Shown here piece by piece: positions 10,810 through 21,329 of a DNA stretch of 64,000 nucleotides. Made by a program: the position numbers and the translations under genes. The notes under the pieces are model-generated. The model made no database searches. It was not told the origin of the DNA and saw nothing but the letters and a program-made list of their open reading frames with translations. Position 1 is the first letter of the stretch. Every line of letters begins with the position of its first letter. The stretch spans positions 61,349 through 125,348 of the forward strand of contig JBBHKE010001300.1 in the NCBI GenBank assembly GCA_037447655.1. Direction: 5' to 3'. This stretch comes from Zygnema cylindricum (taxonomy: Eukaryota > Streptophyta > Zygnematophyceae > Zygnematales > Zygnemataceae).

Positions 10810-11875
10810 TTAATACCCTTTTTGCTGCTTCCCAGTCTCTCTTCGTGGATTTTGCAGACTTCTGCTCAACACACCAACAGCTGCAGCTATATCGGGCCTA
10901 GTACAATTCATGAAGTAAATCAGATTTCCTACTACTTGTCTGTATGGTACTTGGGACATAAATTTTTGCTCTTCTGCACTGAGTTCCTCATCTATTATGA
11001 CTCCAAACCTCATGCTCCATTCCTTCAAGTTTTTGCTTATACTCCATAAGAGTTGCACAACCTTTGGCATCAGCCAAGCCAAAGTTTTCCAACATGTTTC
11101 CTATCGCTTATTTTTGAGTTAGCCTAATGATTTTCTTTTCTCTATCTCTTTCAACTTGTATACAAAAAATAAATTTTGCCTCACCCAAATCCTTCATTTC
11201 AAATTGGGAATTAAGAGCTTGTTTTACTCTAGCAATTCCTTCTTTGTTCCTACTAATTAGCAGCAAATCATCAACATACACAACAATGAATATCACTTCA
11301 TCAAAATTATCACCTCACATCATATATACTGAATGATCTGAGCTTATTCTTGTAAATCCTAATATTGTCAAGAACTCATCTAACTTTCGGTTCCATTGCT
11401 TAGGGACTTGTTTTAGGCCATACAAAGATTTTAAAAGTCTACACACAAGACTTTGTTTTCCTGCTTCCTCATAACCCTTAGGCTGTTTCATATAAATGAC
11501 CTCATCTAAATCACCATGCAAAAAGGTTGTTTTGACAACCATTTGGTGGATGTAAAAGTCCTCTATGGCAGCTAATGTAAATAAGATGCGAACAAAAGGA
11601 AACCTTAGAAGTGGTGAAAAAGTTTCTTCATAATCTTTCCCCTCCTTTTGATTATATTCCTTAGCAACCAAGCGAGCCTTATACCTGTCTATGGTATTAT
11701 CTATGGTATTATCTGGGTTCAATTTTAATTTAAACACCCATTTACTTCCAATAGCCTTTCTTCTATGAGGAATTTCCACCAGATCCCAAGTTTGGGCTTC
11801 CATGATGGACTTCATTTCTTCATTAACCGTTTCCTCTAAGTGTTCCGTTTCATTACTCGAAAAAGCTTCTGTCAA
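10810..11875 (-). pseudogene. Element A reverse transcriptase (degenerate)
   Basis: The RT begins near 11875 and includes GSKWVFKLKLNPDNTID, DRYKARLVAKEYNQKEG and LLKSLYGLKQVPKQWNRKL. The catalytic YVDD block lies in the next frame (11296-11108, FIVVYVDDLLLISRNKEG). The connection to RNase H (YRQVVGNLIYFMNCTRPDI) is at 11082-10810. A 12-base tandem duplication produces DNTIDNTID. At least two frame changes separate the pieces. Confidence 0.9.
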
Positions 11876-12360
11876 TGTTAGAGGCTCTTCTATGTGTGCT
11901 GAGTGAGCAAAGGCTCCATTTTCTCCCCTGAGTCGCGAACTTCGCCTAACTCCACCTGGAAATTCTGTTACTGGTATATATGGTTGGGTCCTCTTCCTTG
12001 ATATATGTGATTCTTCTTGTGATTCAGTTTCGGCTTGACGTAGAGGAGTGTCTGCAACTCTTTCGGGTATAACACTTCCTGTTTATGGTGGAGAAGATGA
12101 TTGCAAGTCACTTTGAGCTAATGTAGATGCATTTTCTATATTTTTCTTGAAAAACATAAGATTTTCCTCTAAAAAGATATAATCAACACTTCTATCTTTC
12201 TTTTCTTCGCTACATTGACTAAGTACATCTACTCCTCTTCCCTCATCCTTCACTATGATGTTTCTGGCTACCACAACTCTATTTCTCTTAATGTCATATA
12301 CTTTATAACCCTTGGCATGATCATCATACCCTAAAAATATACTTGGTATGCCTTTTGGCT
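11876..12360 (-). pseudogene. Element A integrase-to-RT linker (degenerate)
   Basis: This stretch corresponds to the variable linker between integrase and reverse transcriptase in copia polyproteins. Only scattered open frames are seen (for example 12274-12083). Confidence 0.55.
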
Positions 12361-13058
12361 CTAATTTCTATTTTTGTGGATCATTATCAAGCAAGAATAT
12401 CTTACTTCCAAAACTTTGAAGTGACTTACATCTGGTTTTTGTCCTGTGCCTATTTCGTAAGGTGTTTTATCCTTTATAACCTTTGTTTTTAGCCTGTTTC
12501 TCACATAAGCTGCACAATTTATAGCCTGGGCCCAAAATTTGAAATCTATGTCCATATTAGCCATCATTGTCCTAGCACACTCTGATATGGTCCTATTCAT
12601 CCTTCTTTGAAACACCGTTTTGTTCCGGAGAATAAGGATCGGTCAGCTGACGTGAGATACCATGCAATTTTAGGAATTTTGCAAACTCATTAGAAATGTA
12701 CTCTCCTCCATTACCAGATCGAATCCCGCTATCTTTCTCTCATGGAGGTTTTCAACCCAAGCCATATACTCCTTAAATTTTGAAAAAACTTCATCTTTAC
12801 TTTTCAAAAAATATTTGTAGTAAATTTACTATAGTCATCAGTAAAGGTAATCATAAACTTAGCACCTCCCACAGATGGATACCTAGATGGCCCCCATATA
12901 TCTGAATAAATTAGTTCTAGCACCCTGCTACTTATATGATCAGTTTGCGAAGGGAAATGCAACTTATGAATTTTTCACATTGCACAACCATCATATACAT
13001 TTGATGCTCGTTTTTGACTAATTTTTACACCTTCCACCATTTTTTGATTTACCATCTT
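12361..13058 (-). pseudogene. Element A integrase (degenerate)
   Basis: Fragments in several frames resemble the copia integrase core. The SDIWGPS..PSVGGAKF block with the first Asp lies near 12900, and NRTISECARTMMANMDIDFK followed by FWAQAINCAAYVRNRL lies at 12615-12500. The central Asp and the Glu segment are interrupted by frame breaks near 12620-12800. Confidence 0.8.
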
Positions 13059-13502
13059 TTATAGTCTATCATAATTCACATGTCCTAAACGTTTATACCA
13101 TAAATCAGAATCATTGATTACACTTGAATAAATAACATCATTGTCATTATCATTTGTAAGACTCAACCGATACAAATTGTTTCCTCCAAAAAATCCCTCT
13201 GCAGCTATTTTCCCATTCTTACTCACTGTTTTTTTTCCATTATCAGATATAGTTTTAAAACCTTTGTTTTCTACCACTGACGTAGAGAAAAAGTTTCTAT
13301 TAAAAGCTGGGACATGCAACACATCTTCCAAAAATCCTTTTCACAGGTTTTCCCTCTACGTTCAACATAAGTGACACCCTCCCCTTTGCTTTTGACTTAA
13401 CAAAGGCATTATCACTAAAATAAATTTTGATGGGTGAAATAGATTGAACACTCTCAAATATATAGCGATTGCGGCACATATGGGCAGATGCACTGGAGTC
13501 CA
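13059..13502 (-). pseudogene. Element A protease and GAG-pre-integrase region
   Basis: The protease start reads MDSSASAHMCRNR, where the usual catalytic Asp-Ser-Gly appears as Asp-Ser-Ser. The following frame has VLHVPAFNRNFFSTSVV and ends with LWYKRLGHVNYDRL, the His-containing GAG-pre-integrase block. Frames change near 13320. Confidence 0.85.
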
Positions 13503-13841
13503 CTATCCTTGGTCTTCCTCCACGCCTTCCTTTGCTTGTGCAATCACTAAGTATTTCTTTTCACATTTGTCACAAAAGCTACTCAGATCCTCCTCCTTAA
13601 GTTCGTTGAAAACAGCTGTTAGTCGTCCACGCGATTGAGGAGGAAGCCGGCTTTCATCCCAACCAGAGCAAAAGTTTCCTGTGGCTTTCAATCTCTTGTA
13701 GGCCTGACACATTCTGAACACATGCCCTTTTTCATCACAATAATAGCAAGTTAATGGTGACCTTCTAGGACCACTACCTCTACCACTGCCACCTACATTC
13801 TTAGAGTCTGAAAAGTGGTTAGCTAGTGCGTGCACAGATTT
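13503..13841 (-). pseudogene. Element A gag C-terminal part with CCHC zinc knuckle
   Basis: The frame contains CYYCDEKGHVFRMC, a C-X2-C-X4-H-X4-C knuckle for nucleic-acid binding. The gag is cut upstream at 13841/13842 by the insertion of element B and resumes at 18053. Confidence 0.88.
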
Positions 13842-13846
13842 ACTAC

Positions 13847-14989
13847 TGTTGATATTTGTGTTTTTTCTAGGTCTGTAATAGGATAGAAAAAGGCAGAGGC
13901 AGTCTGCCTCTAACTCCCCTCTCCAAGTCCCCACAGTTGTTGTAATCACTGAACGCTAGATGGGAGCTAAAGCCATGGCTGCCTATGCTCTCTAGTGAAG
14001 ACAGGAGGTAAATTAGATAGACTTACCAAAAGTCAATTGATGGACCCTATAATTGATCGTGGTACCTGCCGTCCGTCAATCATAAACAGTCGGTTGCTTT
14101 AACCTTTTAGTCTAGCGCTAGTGTTAAGATATATAGGGTTTGATAATTATTTAATTGTTGCACGTAGACTTGTTCATTTAACTGGAAATAAATACGTAGT
14201 GCATAGACATAGTTATAAATAGTACAGAGTATGGTTTAATGTATATGAAACGGAAACCGACATTTGTTTCGAAAGCGAAATAAATACCGCGCTTGTTCGG
14301 ACGGCCGGAAAAGGATGCCGAGATCGCGGAAAAAGATTTTGACGGTTTGCGGTCATCGCCACATAGTATGACACGTGGCAAAATGACATTGGATCGCGGC
14401 ATCTCCGAGGATTACCTGAACGAATTTGGAGATGACATGTGTCGACATTTTGGCAATGTCGTACGAAGGTCGTACAGAAAGTAAATCGACACCTGTAGTT
14501 TTCTGTACCACACAATATTTTAATTGGTGCCGTACGTCAATAGATGGAGTCTTAGAGGAGAGATAGGACTTAGAAAAATTTTGGTAGGTAGTCGGCTCTT
14601 TGGGAGAGCACCTTGTATAAATGGCTATCTTTGGGCAGCCATAACCATCAATTTACTTTACCATTTTCAGTGATTCTTTTTGCTGCCGACTCAAGGGAGT
14701 CTAGGCTACACAAGGGTGTAGTCGGTCAGTCTTTTTCAGCCAGGGTGGTTTCATTTATAAGGGAAAGTCAAAGTGGGTGAATGTGTCCAAATCTCATATT
14801 CTAACACTGCATTCTGCGGTGGAACTGAGCACACAGAAAGTGTTATTTCAAAGCGGTGAAGCTGTATTGGGTTTTTGACTGTCAAAGGGTCAGTCATTTA
14901 GGTTTATATCAAGTTGGAGTTGGCACTGCCTAGATTAGCTTTTTTTGGATATGCCTACTTTGAGGGCGAATGGAGGTCTCAGAGTTTCA
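13847..14989 (+). repeat. 5' LTR of element B
   Basis: It begins TGTTGATATT and ends GAGTTTCA. It carries a TATA box at 14616-14621 and a GACTC-N4-GAGTC stem at 14688-14701. The 3' part starts the gag-like reading frame. Confidence 0.92.
14616..14621 (+). promoter_or_regulatory. LTR TATA box (element B)
   Basis: TATAAA in the context CTTGTATAAATGG. The same box lies at the corresponding place in the array LTRs. Confidence 0.65.
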
Positions 14990-15004
14990 GGTTATGGGCC
15001 CACC
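14990..15004 (+). other. Primer-binding site of element B, half-tRNA (initiator Met) type
   Basis: GGTTATGGGCCCACC directly follows the LTR. It is the reverse complement of the known anticodon arm of plant initiator tRNA-Met (GGTGGGCCCATAACC), and not of the tRNA 3' end. Confidence 0.75.
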
Positions 15005-16107
15005 ATCTAGGGTTCCTATGTTTGATGGAACATGCTTCACTTATTGGGCGTTTAAAATGGAGTGATTACTTTTCGAGAGCACTTATGGGGAATTGTTGCA
15101 AGACAAGTGAGATGTCCGGCACCTGACTTTGGAGGAGCTTACTATGGAGAATCATCAAAGGCTGTCCAGAATATCATCCGGAGTTCAGATGCAACAGAAG
15201 GTGAAGGGAAAAACCTTTCCGTGGATGGAAAAATAGGGGAGAAGGAAAAAGGGACACCTATGGTAATGGGAGCTAGGCTCTCAGCTATGGTACCACATGT
15301 AGGTATTAAAACTGAAGAAAATGACAAAAAAATATGGGAATACAAAAACACTATAGCAAAACATCTCATACTTAGATATGTGTCTAAGTCGATAGCTATC
15401 ACTCTTTTAAGTCTAACCAAGTCTTTAGAGATATGGGAAGCACTAAGTAAAATTTATAAGAGTGAGACTATTCAAAGGCAGCAATTATAAAATAGGAAAT
15501 AGATGCCTATGTTTAGAAAGGCGGTAGAATGATAGAGTTTTACAATGATATTGCTGCGTTATATGTTGAGCAAGCTAATGCAGGATATGTAGAATCTGAG
15601 GAGAGTAAGATAAATACACTACTCATGAAACTCCCAGATGAGTACGAAAACATCATTTGTCGTATGCAGACACTTGATGGCTCCTCATGGACTTGGAGCT
15701 TTACCATGGAAATAATTCTTGTGAGGGAAAGCACTTTGGAGCTTCGTAGGGGAAGTGACAGGGTGAATACATTTACAGCTGGTGGTGATTGGCGGAAGCG
15801 TGATGAGAGGAACGGCGGTGATTGGCGGAAGTGTGATGAGAGGAACGATGGTGACGAGCGGAAGCGTGATGAGAGGGAGAAAAACAAAGGTAAACCTTAT
15901 CGGAACTTTGGTGGAAAAAGAGGGAGAGGAAAAGACACGGGAGCTTTGAAAAAAGGGGTTTGCTTCTTTTGTAGGGAACCTGGCCATTATATGGTGGAAT
16001 GCCCTTGTTTGGAAAAACTTAGAAGTTGGAATGTGGATGAAGAGGACGAAGAGGAAGAGGTGAAAGAGGATGAAGAAAAATTGGAGTTCTTCACATCGGT
16101 TGAATGA
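14990..16107 (+). pseudogene. Element B gag (broken near the middle)
   Basis: Gag packages element RNA. The N-terminal part (QVMGPP-type start, then FTYW and SDYFSRALMG) is spread over two frames, and a second piece (15062-15490) ends with SETIQRQQL and stops. The C-terminal part is open from 15529 to 16107. It has three DWRKRDERN-like repeats of charged residues, then CFFCREPGHYMVEC, a C-X2-C-X4-H-X4-C knuckle, and an acidic tail. The stop at 16105-16107 overlaps the start of the next frame as ATGA. Confidence 0.85.
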
Positions 16108-16832
16108 GGAAGAGAGAAAGGTACACACAAATTGCACGAAGGCAACAGTGTGCTTTTGGAGGTATAAGGGAAGTAAAGAGAGAGGAGATACTTGAGGGAG
16201 TTCAAAATATTGAGGATAATTTTATAGATATTTTGGAAACAAAAAACAGGTCAAAAAGGGAGACTTCAACGGATTCCAAGGAAAAGGGAGAATTAATTAT
16301 AGAGGGGGTTTTAAAGGATAGGGGAGAAGAGAAATATTTGATTAAAGGTTTAGGGGAGAAGAAATATTTATTAGGAATTAAAACAGAAAGTGATAGTGGA
16401 AAAAAATCCATTGGAGAGAGTGAGAAAAGTTTAATTTTTGCGGGTAATGGGTTTGACATCGCTAAATGGAGTGATGGTATTTATGAAGGTGTGCCTGTAA
16501 AAGGGTTAGCATCTGGGTATATGTTGCAGATTGGAGATGGGGCTGGCTGTTTGGATTGCAAGAGAGAAATCAGGGTGTATGTGGATGAAAAAATGATGAG
16601 GTGGATAAAATCTTTGCTCGGGGTTATGAAAATTGGGATGCTTAATAAAATATGTGATCTGCAAGATGGAATTTTTATTTCAGCTCATCTAATGGACCTT
16701 CTAAAATGTGAGGGTATTGTCATAAAGGTTTATAAAAAGAAAAGGAAAAGGAAAAGGAAAAAAAAAAAAAAAAATTGGGAGGGAGTATTTTGGTTTTTTT
16801 TGTGTGTGGGAGATGAAAGGAAAATAGACTAG
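16104..16832 (+). CDS. Element B second open frame, fused remnant of the protease lead-in and RNase H
   Basis: This 242-residue frame starts in an ATGA overlap with gag. Near its start RRQQCAFGGIREVK matches RRQKCALGAIREAP, the segment just before protease in the array elements. A charged middle follows with no recognised domain. Residues around 130-190 (ASGYMLQIGDGAGCLDCK, then MMRWIKSLLGVMKIGM) resemble RNase H blocks TSGYVLYVGEGACCWSSK and ELMWVKSLLQELGFM, but the catalytic MEAEY and CDN motifs are gone. It ends in a poly-Lys/Arg stretch. It is the result of a large internal pol deletion; whether it makes a protein is unknown. Confidence 0.6.
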   Translation: MRKRERYTQIARRQQCAFGGIREVKREEILEGVQNIEDNFIDILETKNRSKRETSTDSKEKGELIIEGVLKDRGEEKYLIKGLGEKKYLLGIKTESDSGKKSIGESEKSLIFAGNGFDIAKWSDGIYEGVPVKGLASGYMLQIGDGAGCLDCKREIRVYVDEKMMRWIKSLLGVMKIGMLNKICDLQDGIFISAHLMDLLKCEGIVIKVYKKKRKRKRKKKKKNWEGVFWFFLCVGDERKID

Positions 16833-16845
16833 AAAATAAGGGGAG

Positions 16846-18047
16846 TGTTGATATTTGTGTTTTTTATAGGTCTGTAATAGGATAGAAAAAGGGAGAGGCA
16901 GTCTGCCTCTAACTCCCCTCTCTAAGCCCCCACACTTGGAGTAGTCACTAAAGCTGGATAGGGAGCTAGAGCCATGGTTGCCTAAGCTCTCTAGTGAAGA
17001 CATGAGGAAAAATTAGATAGACTTACCAAAAGTTAGTTGACGAACCCAGGAATTGATCTGGTACCTGCCGTCCGTCAATCACAAACAGTCGGTTGCTTTA
17101 ACCGTTTAGTCTAGCGCTAGTGTTAAGATATATAGGGTTTGATAATTATTTAATTTGTTGCACGTAGACTTGTTCATTTAACTGGAAATAAATACGTAGT
17201 GCATGGATATAGTTATAAATAGTACAAAGTACGGTTTAATGTATATAAAACAGAAAGCGACATTTGTTTCGACGCGAAACAAATACCGCGCACGTATTTA
17301 TGACGGGTGCGATCGAAAACTTGTTTTGATCGGACGGCAGGAAAAGGATGTCGAGATCGCGTAAGAAGATTTCGGCGGTTTGCGGTCATTGCCACATACG
17401 ATGACACGTGGCAAAATGACATTGGATCGCGGCATCTCCAATGTAGTTAAAGAAGGGAAATAAGGGGAGCTCGAAAGAGGGAGTCTTGATATTGAATAAT
17501 GAGTTAGGACATGAGGAAAGCAAGTTTATGCAAACTAATCAATACAGACAGGTTGTCGGTAGATTGATATACTTTATGAATTGTAATCGTCCTGATATAG
17601 CAGTAGCTGTAGGGATATTTAGTAAGAGTCTAAATGTTCCTAGGAAGAAAGATTCAAAAGCGGCCAAAAGGATCATGCGATACTTGATAGCCAGCCATAA
17701 CTATCAACTCAATTGACCAATTTCAGTGATTTTTGTTGCTGCGGACTCAGGGGAGTCCAAGCTACACAAGGGTGTAGTCGGTTAGTGTTTTTGCCTGCCT
17801 GGGTGGCTGCATTTCTAAGGGAAAGTCAAAGTGGGTGAATGTGTCCAAATCTCATATTCTAACTTTGCATTCTATGGTGGAACTGAGCACACATAAAGTG
17901 ATATTTCACAGGGGTGAAGCTGTATTGGGTTTCTGACTGTCAAGGGATCAGTCATTTGGGTTTATATCAAGTTGGAGTCGGCACTACCTAGATTAGCTTC
18001 TTTTGGATCTGCCTATTCTGAGGGCTAATGGAGGTCTCAGAGTTTCA
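16846..18047 (+). repeat. 3' LTR of element B with an internal replacement
   Basis: It begins TGTTGATATT after the purine tract AAAATAAGGGGAG (16833-16845) and ends GAGTTTCA. It matches the 5' LTR at both ends. Positions about 17437-17715 do not match and encode a pol fragment in place of 5' LTR positions about 14407-14655. That lost stretch includes the TATA box. The GGACTC-N4-GAGTCC stem is at 17743-17758. Confidence 0.9.
17486..17716 (+). pseudogene. Reverse transcriptase/RNase H linker fragment captured inside the element B 3' LTR
   Basis: The frame contains YRQVVGRLIYFMNCNRPDI and AAKRIMRYL, the block joining RT to RNase H in copia pol. Such sequence does not belong in an LTR and has no equivalent in the 5' LTR. 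The element's own interior lacks this pol segment, so it came from another element. Confidence 0.88.
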
Positions 18048-18052
18048 ACTAC

Positions 18053-18705
18053 TACCTCTTTGTGAAATCTAGTTAGCTTCTTGGCTTAAAATAAACTGAA
18101 TTGCTAACGGAATATTCCACTGACGTTGTGGAAGACCCCCTAAGCCTTTCCATGGCTCCCTTATATTCATGGTGAAGAGTTCTCATCAACAATATAGCCT
18201 GCTGAGGTGGTGAAAAATCCCCACATGCACTAGTAATCTAAAGGAACAACCTTATCATAGCATGACAATGATCTGACATACTACCTCGAGATTACTTCAA
18301 TTCAAAAATTTGAGTGGCTATGTTAGTTTGGACAATAACATCTAGCTGAACATATATAGCATGTACACTGAACCAAATTTCAGGGGCTTTTTTCATCTCA
18401 AGATACGACATTACCAAGTCTTTTGTCATTGACTGCTTCAAAACGTTGAGGCAATGGAGATTCTTCTTTCTCCAATCCGGCGCAGTCTCATCTTCAGTTC
18501 CTTCCACAATGGGTGACAAGTCCCTCTCCTCGAAATATGAGCTTAACATATCTTCCCAATATAAGTAGTCTGTTCCATAAAAAAAAGGCAATTTGGGCGG
18601 TGGGCCCATAACTTGTTGAAGGTCATGGGCATTCTCACTTGGCTCTGATCCACTCCCACTAGGAGTCACGCTTGCACCTGCGGGAACAGAGACATTATTC
18701 AACAT
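18053..18705 (-). pseudogene. Element A gag N-terminal part
   Basis: The ATG (18703-18705) lies inside the 5' LTR, and the frame crosses the LTR end into the interior (NAHDLQQVMGPPPKLPFF). It is open to 18292 and then meets a TAA after FELK. Gag-like sequence continues with stops (QQAILLMRTLHHEYKGAM) until the insertion of element B at 18052. Confidence 0.85.
18599..18613 (-). other. Primer-binding site of element A, half-tRNA (initiator Met) type
   Basis: The minus strand reads AGTTATGGGCCCACC directly after the LTR end CAACA. It matches the other sites here except for the first base. It also encodes gag residues V-M-G-P. Confidence 0.7.
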
Positions 18706-19240
18706 CTTAGCAGAAGCAAACCCAAAGAGAAATGCCTAGTAGACTAGATCTATAGTGTAAGATTTGTAACTCTAAATGAAAGAGGTCTTTCAACCTTACA
18801 AACATGTACTACAAGCAAATCAAAGACAATAGAGCACAAAACACCATAAACTACACTCAGTACTCTCATTTCTTTAACTCTTGTGTAGAATGTACATTTT
18901 GTATCAAACTGATCATTCCCAATTGAATTAAATACTCTAAAGATCCTCAAAATGTTTTAAATGTATGTACAAGGTTCACCAAACAGCCTACTTACAAAAA
19001 TCTAAGTGTTTGGTCCAGAATTGTCCACTAACAATATCTATACCCTAAAAATCCGGGTGATTCTTATCATGTCCACATTCATTGGCGGCCCTACACACTA
19101 ATTTACTTAAAGATAACTATTCGTGTAGATACTACAAAAAATCTACACTATAATTGGTCAATATTAAACAGTTGGTATTCCAAAATTATTCTTAGTCATA
19201 GACTCAAATTTTAAGACTTACTAAAGCTTACTTTTCAATA
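18614..19240 (-). repeat. 5' LTR of element A
   Basis: It matches 9641-10269 and is flanked by the target duplication GTAAT at 19241-19245. On the minus strand it ends CCTTCAACA, right before the primer-binding site. Confidence 0.9.
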
Positions 19241-19730
19241 GTAATTAGAGTAAAGAAAAATTTAGAGTAAAAAAAAAAATAATAATAATTTGAGTTATGA
19301 ACTCTATTTTGTGTGAAATGCCTTTTTCTAAAAGGAATTTACTCTAATTTATTTAAGTATTATAATTTGACGCGTTGAATATCTCTACTGTAAATTAGGA
19401 ATTCATACAGAATCTGACAAAACGTACAGTTTATCGTCACTATGAATGTTTACACTACGCGGTTTGTTAAAACGCAGTTACATGATAAGGGCCTGTATTA
19501 AATCATTATTTGTACTTTTTTACTTTATAAAGTATAATTTTGAACGGTCAAACACCGACCATAATCCACACTATTTAAAACAACAATTTATTAGAGTTAT
19601 TAACGCTCATTCAAAAAGTACCTTAAATAGTATAATGAAAAATTTAGAATCATTTACTCTATTAAACGTGATAGAGTTGAAATTTAGAGCGACCGAATTA
19701 GCGTTATTTACTTTAATAACGATTCGCGGT
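19241..19730. mobile_element. Right part of a MITE-like element (M3) split by element A
   Basis: The right terminus TTTAATAACGATTCGCGGTGTA pairs with the left terminus TACATCGCGAATCGTAAT at 9623-9640. Without element A the element would be about 505 bp. The frame at 19446-19739 has no recognised motif. Confidence 0.7.
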
Positions 19731-20029
19731 GTACAATAGTTTAGGGTAACGGGTAAACTCATATCGCGATAATTTCGATATTCGATATATTGAATATCGA
19801 TTGAGCTGAATCCTCAATACATTATACCGGTACCAACATAAACCATCGCGATATATATATATATTTTTTTAAATTTAATATTTTATATTTTTATATAATA
19901 TGTTATTTTTAGCAAAAAAGACAAATTGCCTTATACGCCACGTACGACGTGATATTTGTTCTTGACTTAAAGGTAGACGCTGCAAAATGTAACCGACAAA
20001 AAAATACTTATTTTGTAATGCAGGAAATT

Positions 20030-20155
20030 ACTTATTTGGGGTATGGCTTTATCACGAGGCTTTGTAAAAACTTATTTGGTGCATGGTTACATCAGGAGGC
20101 TCTTTGTAATAACTTATTTGGGGTATGGTTTCATTTGGAGGCTCTTTGTAATTGT
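20030..20155 (+). repeat. Triple 42-base tandem repeat
   Basis: Three adjacent copies begin ACTTATTTGGGGTATGG or a close variant and end GAGGCTCTTTGTAA or a close variant. Confidence 0.8.
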
Positions 20156-20299
20156 ACGGACAACAAAATTTCTGTATTTCAAAGGTCTCGGCTACATCGC
20201 GTATCGCCTGTAAACAAGTTTTTACATACGTGTTTTGATTTGAGTGGTTCCATGTAAGTTGACGATCAAATCTCTAAAATCGTCAAAGTTTGAAAACCG

Positions 20300-20770
20300 A
20301 CCATTTTCGTATGGAAATCCGTACTTACATATTATGTACGTGTACTTCGCAAGGGTATCGCGTCAATTTTCCTCAGAGATCTCCTTCACTCTGACTCTTG
20401 AATTTCAGGAAAAAACCGGGAAAAAACCGTATGTCTTTTCGGCAAAGATTTTACGGTCACCTTGTCCGAAAGCACATGATTTTGGAAACCTGTGATTTTT
20501 TTTTATTTTTTAATGCCTCAATATATTGCCACTACGACATTTTTGTATGGAACTCGTACCGCATATTATGTACGGTACTTCGCAAGGGTACCCGCCAATG
20601 ACTTCGAGATCTCCTTTCACTGGCTGACTTTCAGGAAAAAACCGGGAAAAAACCGTATGTCTTTTCGGCAAAGATTTTACTGTCACCTTGTTTGAAAGCA
20701 TGTGACTTTAAAGACCTGTGATTTTTTTTTTAATTTTTTTTTTAATGCCTTGATATATTGGCACTACGAT
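20300..20770 (+). repeat. 235-base tandem duplication
   Basis: Two adjacent copies share CATATTATGTACG, AGGAAAAAACCGGGAAAAAA, CCGTATGTCTTTTCGGCAAA and CTACGA. They differ at scattered bases, so the duplication is old. Confidence 0.85.
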
Positions 20771-20900
20771 ATATTGGCGATATATTGCAATATTTTGAAT
20801 TTTCGATATATCGAAGCGATATACCGATTATCGGGTACCTAAAATTCAATATATATCGAATATCGGCAGAAGGTCCTCGAGACCCAACACTAGTGTACAG

Positions 20901-21103
20901 TACACCGTGAATCGTTATTAGCGTTATGTACGCTATATCGGCACCCCAAAATTTTGACATTGATACATTAAATATAATAAACTACACTATTTAAGGACGT
21001 GGACCATAATCTGCCTCGTCTCCTGGCAGTATATTAGAATGAATGACGCTAATTTTTTCTTTACGCTAATAATTTCTATACGCTAATAACGATTCATGGT
21101 GTA
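20901..21103. mobile_element. MITE-like element, TACACCG family (copy M4)
   Basis: The left end is TACACCGTGAATCGTTATTA and the right end TAATAACGATTCATGGTGTA. The left end is preceded by CAG, so the full terminus may be CAGTACACC with a TA target, as in Tc1/mariner-type MITEs. The internal GCACCCCAAAATTTTGACAT also occurs in M7 at 63640-63670. Confidence 0.75.
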
Positions 21104-21104
21104 C

Positions 21105-21321
21105 TACACCGAAAATCGCTATTAATTGATAATTTTTTCACCACTTAAAACATCTTTTCTCCGTACATACTTGCTCGATTTTGTTATGGAGACCGCAAAT
21201 TTGAGAGTGAGAATCTTGACTTTCAATCCCAACCGTCACATCCATAATCCGACAAACGTGTACGGAGAAAAGATGTTTTAAGTGGCAAAAAAACATTAAC
21301 ACTAATAGCGATACACGGTGT
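21105..21321. mobile_element. MITE-like foldback element, TACACCG family (copy M5)
   Basis: It has terminal repeats like M4 and an additional exact 26-base inverted repeat. The arms are 21141-21166 (CCACTTAAAACATC...) and 21260-21285, separated by 93 bases. The element directly abuts M4. Confidence 0.78.
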
Positions 21322-21329
21322 ACTGTAGT

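Larger units (their letters stand above)
13847..18047 (+). mobile_element. Nonautonomous Ty1/copia retrotransposon, element B, nested in element A
   Basis: LTRs at 13847-14989 and 16846-18047 flank a gag gene and a second open frame. The 5-bp target duplication ACTAC is present at 13842-13846 and 18048-18052. Protease, integrase and most of the reverse transcriptase are missing, so the element depends on another copia for movement. Its LTR start, purine tract (AAAATAAGGGGAG) and primer site match those of the array at 48-60 kb. The two LTRs differ by an internal replacement. Confidence 0.93.
9641..19240 (-). mobile_element. Ty1/copia retrotransposon, element A, split by nested element B
   Basis: Two LTRs of about 628 bp flank a minus-strand gag-pol in Ty1/copia order (gag, protease, integrase, reverse transcriptase, RNase H). 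A 5-bp target duplication GTAAT is present at 9636-9640 and 19241-19245. The interior is interrupted by element B (13847-18047) in the gag region. The pol frames contain many stops and shifts, so the copy is dead. It landed in a TACACCG-type MITE. Confidence 0.93.
19735..20895. repeat. AT-rich repeat unit with internal tandem duplications, possibly a hAT-like nonautonomous element
   Basis: Both ends carry palindromic CGATAT/ATATCG-rich sequence (19758-19800 and 20796-20870). Between them are a triplicated 42-base unit and a duplicated 235-base unit. The outer right end reads CTAGTGTTGGGTC on the minus strand, which is hAT-like but not decisive. No transposase frame is present. Confidence 0.4.
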
